From positions 62,001 to 126,000 of the forward strand of contig CALUVB010000004.1 of NCBI GenBank assembly GCA_944324115.1: DNA of 64,000 nucleotides, in the 5' to 3' direction. Source of the stretch: an uncultured Elusimicrobiales bacterium. GTDB lineage: Bacteria > Elusimicrobiota > Elusimicrobia > Elusimicrobiales > Elusimicrobiaceae. Below the pieces are notes generated by a model. That model was given only the letters and a program-made list of their open reading frames with translations. It was not told the DNA's origin and did not search any database. The translations under genes and the position numbers were made by a program. Below are positions 61,337 through 64,000 of the stretch, in pieces. Within the stretch, counting starts at the first letter, position 1, and each line of letters opens with the position of its first letter.

Positions 61337-61561
61337 ATGGAACAAAATCATAAAAGATTAGTAAGCACAAAGGAATTAGCCCAATATGTTGGATCAAGTG
61401 AGAATAGTATACGTAGCTTGAAATCACAAGGCAAAATCCCCTCTCAATGGGTAATAAATATCGGAAGATCTGTCCGTTACGACCTCAATGAGGTTGATAA
61501 ATGGATTGAAAGTAAAAAAGAAGCCAATAAAACAAATATTTTGACAGGTTGGAGCATTTAG
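61337..61561 (+). CDS. Excisionase-like / MerR-type HTH protein
   Basis: 74 residues. The winged HTH is plain: LVSTKELAQYVGSSENSIRS (helices 1-2), LKSQGKIPSQWVINIGRSVRY (wing) and DLNEVDKWIE. This matches HTH_17/AlpA-like excisionases and phage regulators. With the serine integrase 1 kb downstream it probably helps excision, or regulates element genes through the nearby palindromes. Its last codons are three bases from the next ORF. Confidence 0.8.
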   Translation: MEQNHKRLVSTKELAQYVGSSENSIRSLKSQGKIPSQWVINIGRSVRYDLNEVDKWIESKKEANKTNILTGWSI

Positions 61562-61563
61562 TT

Positions 61564-61920
61564 ATGAAAAAGAAACAAATAAACAGAAAAGCAAAAAATA
61601 AAGCCGTTTACCCCAAAATAGAAATTATTAAAGAATTGAAAATAAACAAAAGGAGAAAACCTTATAAAAAGAGAAAACAAACGATAGCCAAGAAAAAAAG
61701 AGGCCCCAGAGGCCATTATAAAAAGGGTTCAACTCAAGGTTATTTGAATTTGAACAAATACATAAACAAATTTTTGGTTTGTGTACAAAAGGTAGTAAGC
61801 GCATCTGCTTTGGGCAAAATGTTCAAAAGGGCTGATTGCTCATCGATCGTAGCTACGGTTATGGTGCGAAGTGTAGATGTCTGCTTGGCATTCGCCATCC
61901 GGTTGTATAAGAGACATTAA
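61564..61920 (+). CDS. Very basic protein of unknown function
   Basis: 118 residues. The first ~60 residues are dominated by Lys and Arg (INRKAKNKAVYPK, KRRKPYKKRKQTIAKKKRG), and the C-terminal third is more hydrophobic with three Cys. No domain recognised. The charge suggests nucleic-acid binding, for example a recombination accessory protein. The ATG at 61564 is three bases past the preceding stop, so it is likely cotranscribed. Confidence 0.5.
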   Translation: MKKKQINRKAKNKAVYPKIEIIKELKINKRRKPYKKRKQTIAKKKRGPRGHYKKGSTQGYLNLNKYINKFLVCVQKVVSASALGKMFKRADCSSIVATVMVRSVDVCLAFAIRLYKRH

Positions 61921-62083
61921 TGTGTGGTCGGGAAAGGCTGGTTGAGAGAATTTAGTGTATATTTACTATTTTCTTAATCGAATGAATCTTATGCCATAAA
62001 GGAGTTTGAGGATATGTTGCAAGAAAGCAAAAACTCGGTTTCTTTATAGAAAATAGAAAATTTAAAAATAGGTCAGAGTGAAT

Positions 62084-62212
62084 ATGAGCTTCGAGAAAGA
62101 ATTAGAACAAGAAAATTCAATCTTGAGAGAAGCGGAATTCCAAGAGGAAGAGGAAGCCATATTCCAACTTTTCAAGATTTTGTACAAATTACGAAAAATA
62201 AATATCAAATAA
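62084..62212 (+). CDS. Small acidic helical ORF, 42 residues
   Basis: MSFEKELEQENSILREAEFQ, then EEEEAIFQLFKILYKLRKIN. A strongly acidic first half and a basic second half form a probable amphipathic helix. Shine-Dalgarno is poor. It resembles small transcriptional or anti-repressor peptides in mobile elements only in size. Confidence 0.35.
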   Translation: MSFEKELEQENSILREAEFQEEEEAIFQLFKILYKLRKINIK

Positions 62213-62386
62213 AATCTTTTTAAAAAGATAAGTTTCGTTTATCAGTATAGGTTTTCTGTTTGAAAATCATGAATTTAGAGTTTCAAAGCCTTATTGATAA
62301 ATCATGTCTGAAGAGCAATAGAGAAAAAAGACTCAACAGACAATCAAATACGCTAATATGGAATGTAGTAGCGGAGGAAAAAAAGA

Positions 62387-63898
62387 ATGAAAGCAATTAT
62401 TTGGACAAGAGTTTCTTCAGTAGAACAAGAATATGGTAAATCATTGGATGCTCAAATGCTTAGTTGTCGTCAATATGCAGCCAATAAAGGTTTTAATGTG
62501 CTCAAAGAGTTCAGCATATCAGAATCTTCGACAAGGGGAAATCGTAAAAAATTCAACGAAATGATTAGATTTGTCCTTTCTCAGGAAGGAGTTGTCAGAA
62601 TTATTACATACAGTGTAGACCGATTCCAAAGAAGGTTTGAAGAGTCTGTAGATTTGATGCCTTTCATAGAAAGTGGCAAAATAGAAATTCACTTTATTGC
62701 TACGGGCTTGGTAATAGGTAAAAATTCAAAACCTGCTGAATATATGATGTGGGATTACAATGTGGTGGGAGCCAGAAGTTATATTTTACAATTACGAGAG
62801 GGAACAAAAAGGGGGATACAGCAAAAAATCAGAGATGGCGAATGGCCTACAACAGCCCCTATAGGTTATCTTAACTACATAGATGGAAAATATCGAAAAA
62901 TAAAAGTAGATGAAGAAAGAGCCCCTTTAATAAAAATGGCTTTTGAGGAATATGCTACTGGTTTGTATAGTATAGATGAAATTGTCCGTCGTTTACATAA
63001 AAGAGGGTTAAGAAGCAGAGGTAAACGGGGAAGGCTTATTTCAAAAAATGCCGTACACAGAATGCTTCAAAACCCTTTTTATTATGGCATGATGAAACTC
63101 TATAATGGGGCAAAGTTTCAACCTCATATATATCCACGTTTGATTAGTAAAAGCTTATTTGATCAGTGTGAAGAAGTGCGATTGGGGCGCAAGAAATCTT
63201 TTGTTAAGAACAAGGGAAAGGAATTCTTGTTTAAAGGAATGGTTCGTTGTGGAAAGTGTGGCCATTTGGTATCGCCATATAAGAAAGTTAAAAAGAGTGG
63301 TAAAGTATATAATTATTTGCGTTGTGCTCAGCATGCTTTAAATAATAGCTGTGATAATGAGCAAATAAAAGAAAAAATAGCATTAGACCGCATTACAGAA
63401 GGATTACAAGCAATTACTATTCCGGAGAGTATGGCTGAAAAAATTCGCCAAGAGTTAATTAAATACAATCAAGAAGAGCTTCAGACTAAATCTGTTTTGA
63501 TTAAAGAAGCCAATAGAATTTTGGGCGTCATCAAGCAAAAAATAGATCGTTTGGTTGATTTGCGTTTGCAAGATGGGATCTCTGATGTTTTATTTAAGCA
63601 GAAAATTAAGGAACTGCAAGATGAACAGGCCCGTTTGGAAGAATCAACGGCGGAAAGTAAAGCGGAGGAAGCATCTTTAGATGTTTCTATTGAAGAAGTG
63701 CTTAGTTTAGCCAAAGATATAGGGAAAATTTTTAAGAGTTCGCAAATTGATGGAAAAAAGGAAATTATAAACTGTGTTTTTGCGAACTTGTCTTTGGAGC
63801 AAAAAAACCTTTATTTTTCCTATAAAAAACCCTTCAACTTGTTTGTTGAAGGGCTATCTTGTACTAAACTTTACCGGGGAAGGGACTTGAACCCTTAA
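62387..63898 (+). CDS. Large serine recombinase (integrase)
   Basis: 503 residues. The resolvase domain has the nucleophile Ser in AIIWTRVSSVEQEYG (Ser about residue 10), SVDRFQRRFEES with the catalytic Arg, and REGTKRGIQQKIRDGEWPTTAPIGY leading into the recombinase domain. The zinc-ribbon domain shows VRCGKCGHLVSPYKKVKKSG and the later RCAQHALNNSCD. A coiled coil follows (about residues 350-450). GGAGG lies nine bases before the ATG. The last nine codons (LYRGRDLNP) are the tRNA-Leu T-arm and 3' end read in the other direction, so the gene runs into the attachment site. Confidence 0.93.
   Translation: MKAIIWTRVSSVEQEYGKSLDAQMLSCRQYAANKGFNVLKEFSISESSTRGNRKKFNEMIRFVLSQEGVVRIITYSVDRFQRRFEESVDLMPFIESGKIEIHFIATGLVIGKNSKPAEYMMWDYNVVGARSYILQLREGTKRGIQQKIRDGEWPTTAPIGYLNYIDGKYRKIKVDEERAPLIKMAFEEYATGLYSIDEIVRRLHKRGLRSRGKRGRLISKNAVHRMLQNPFYYGMMKLYNGAKFQPHIYPRLISKSLFDQCEEVRLGRKKSFVKNKGKEFLFKGMVRCGKCGHLVSPYKKVKKSGKVYNYLRCAQHALNNSCDNEQIKEKIALDRITEGLQAITIPESMAEKIRQELIKYNQEELQTKSVLIKEANRILGVIKQKIDRLVDLRLQDGISDVLFKQKIKELQDEQARLEESTAESKAEEASLDVSIEEVLSLAKDIGKIFKSSQIDGKKEIINCVFANLSLEQKNLYFSYKKPFNLFVEGLSCTKLYRGRDLNP
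63824..63853 (-). terminator. Minus-strand terminator inside the integrase gene
   Basis: CCCTTCAAC (63830-63838) and GTTGAAGGG (63845-63853) form a nine-base-pair stem, and on the minus strand six T residues follow. It lies 18 bases past the tRNA-Leu 3' end, so it terminates the tRNA transcript while also being integrase coding sequence. Confidence 0.8.
63872..63898. other. Probable attachment-site overlap (integrase stop within tRNA-Leu)
   Basis: Shared by the end of the integrase ORF and the 3' end of the tRNA. A second copy of this sequence would mark the other end of the element; I did not find one by eye in this window. The exact core cannot be set without it. Confidence 0.5.
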
Positions 63899-63955
63899 GC
63901 CCGAAAGGGCAATGGTTTTTGAGACCATCCTGTATACCAATTCCAGCACCCCGGC
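63872..63955 (-). tRNA. tRNA-Leu (anticodon CAA)
   Basis: Acceptor stem GCCGGGG/CCCCGGT (one G-U pair) with discriminator A and no encoded CCA. Anticodon stem ATGGT/ACCAT with loop CTCAAAA, which reads CAA at positions 34-36 behind the conserved T33. A long variable arm GCCC-GAAA-GGGC marks a class II tRNA, and the T arm is AAGGG-TTCAAGT-CCCTT. The 3' end points toward the integrase, whose stop codon lies within the T arm. This is the likely integration target. Confidence 0.95.
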
Positions 63956-64000
63956 GTAAAACTATACTGTTATTTTACCAAATTTCATCGGCTTTGGCTA

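Noticed and set aside
62269-62442. 57-codon ORF overlapping the integrase start
   Set aside because: It overlaps a well-supported integrase start in another frame and has no ribosome site.

Overview
This window looks like a piece of a chromosome from a Gram-negative, host- or gut-associated anaerobe. The Elusimicrobiota are my best guess: there are several PilE-like pilins with the [23 protein letters not shown]-type N-terminus, a Na+-pumping oxaloacetate decarboxylase, threonine fermentation genes and outer-membrane beta-barrel proteins. The phylum is an inference, because no rRNA or other phylogenetic marker was compared. The first ~50 kb is densely packed core genome of moderate GC. Genes there sit in tight operons with 1-13 bp overlaps and end in GC-rich hairpin terminators. 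From about 51 kb to the tRNA-Leu at 63.9 kb the DNA becomes strongly AT-rich and looks like an integrated element.

Layout. 1-5.6 kb: the start of a trypsin-like protease, greA, a secreted clostripain-like (C11) protease with a decayed paralogue behind it, and a GH57 glucan branching enzyme paired with a DUF4912 protein. 5.8-8.0 kb: tdh-kbl, the threonine-to-glycine route. 8.3-18.2 kb: two pilin genes that share an unusual T12-containing upstream element. Between them lie a zinc/manganese uptake operon (znuA-znuC-znuB-nth), a GT8-like glycosyltransferase and the operon birA-oadG-oadA-oadB, which encodes the sodium pump plus its biotin ligase. 18-27 kb: pdxA and an envelope/repair run (PBP1A, Mfd, two parvulin-type isomerases). 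27-30 kb: a two-component system, rsmD and a RecB-like nuclease. 30-35 kb: a secreted matrixin-like protease, then sixA-uppP-eamA-thrC. 35-44.7 kb: addB-addA-ybaB, a CoA-binding protein, an aldo/keto reductase and a spore-photoproduct-lyase-like radical SAM protein. 44.8-50.6 kb: a very large DUF2339 membrane protein and envelope proteins (two beta-barrels and a thioredoxin-like lipoprotein).

AT-rich element, ~51-63.9 kb. A large serine integrase runs into the tRNA-Leu(CAA) gene. Its companions are an excisionase-like HTH protein, a phage/plasmid replication-initiator-like protein with its own C-terminal HTH, several tiny ORFs and a signal-peptide repeat protein. There are two candidate defence genes: a 1491-residue SF1 helicase-nuclease-zinc-ribbon protein, and an OLD-like ATPase whose C-terminus carries an R-x4-H HEPN-like motif. 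A palindromic TTTAAATTTAAA element recurs upstream of several of these genes. One copy sits inside a long stem-loop that would hide the Shine-Dalgarno and start codon of a 34-residue membrane peptide, a layout like a type I toxin. The second attachment site was not found in this window, so the left boundary of the element is unresolved.
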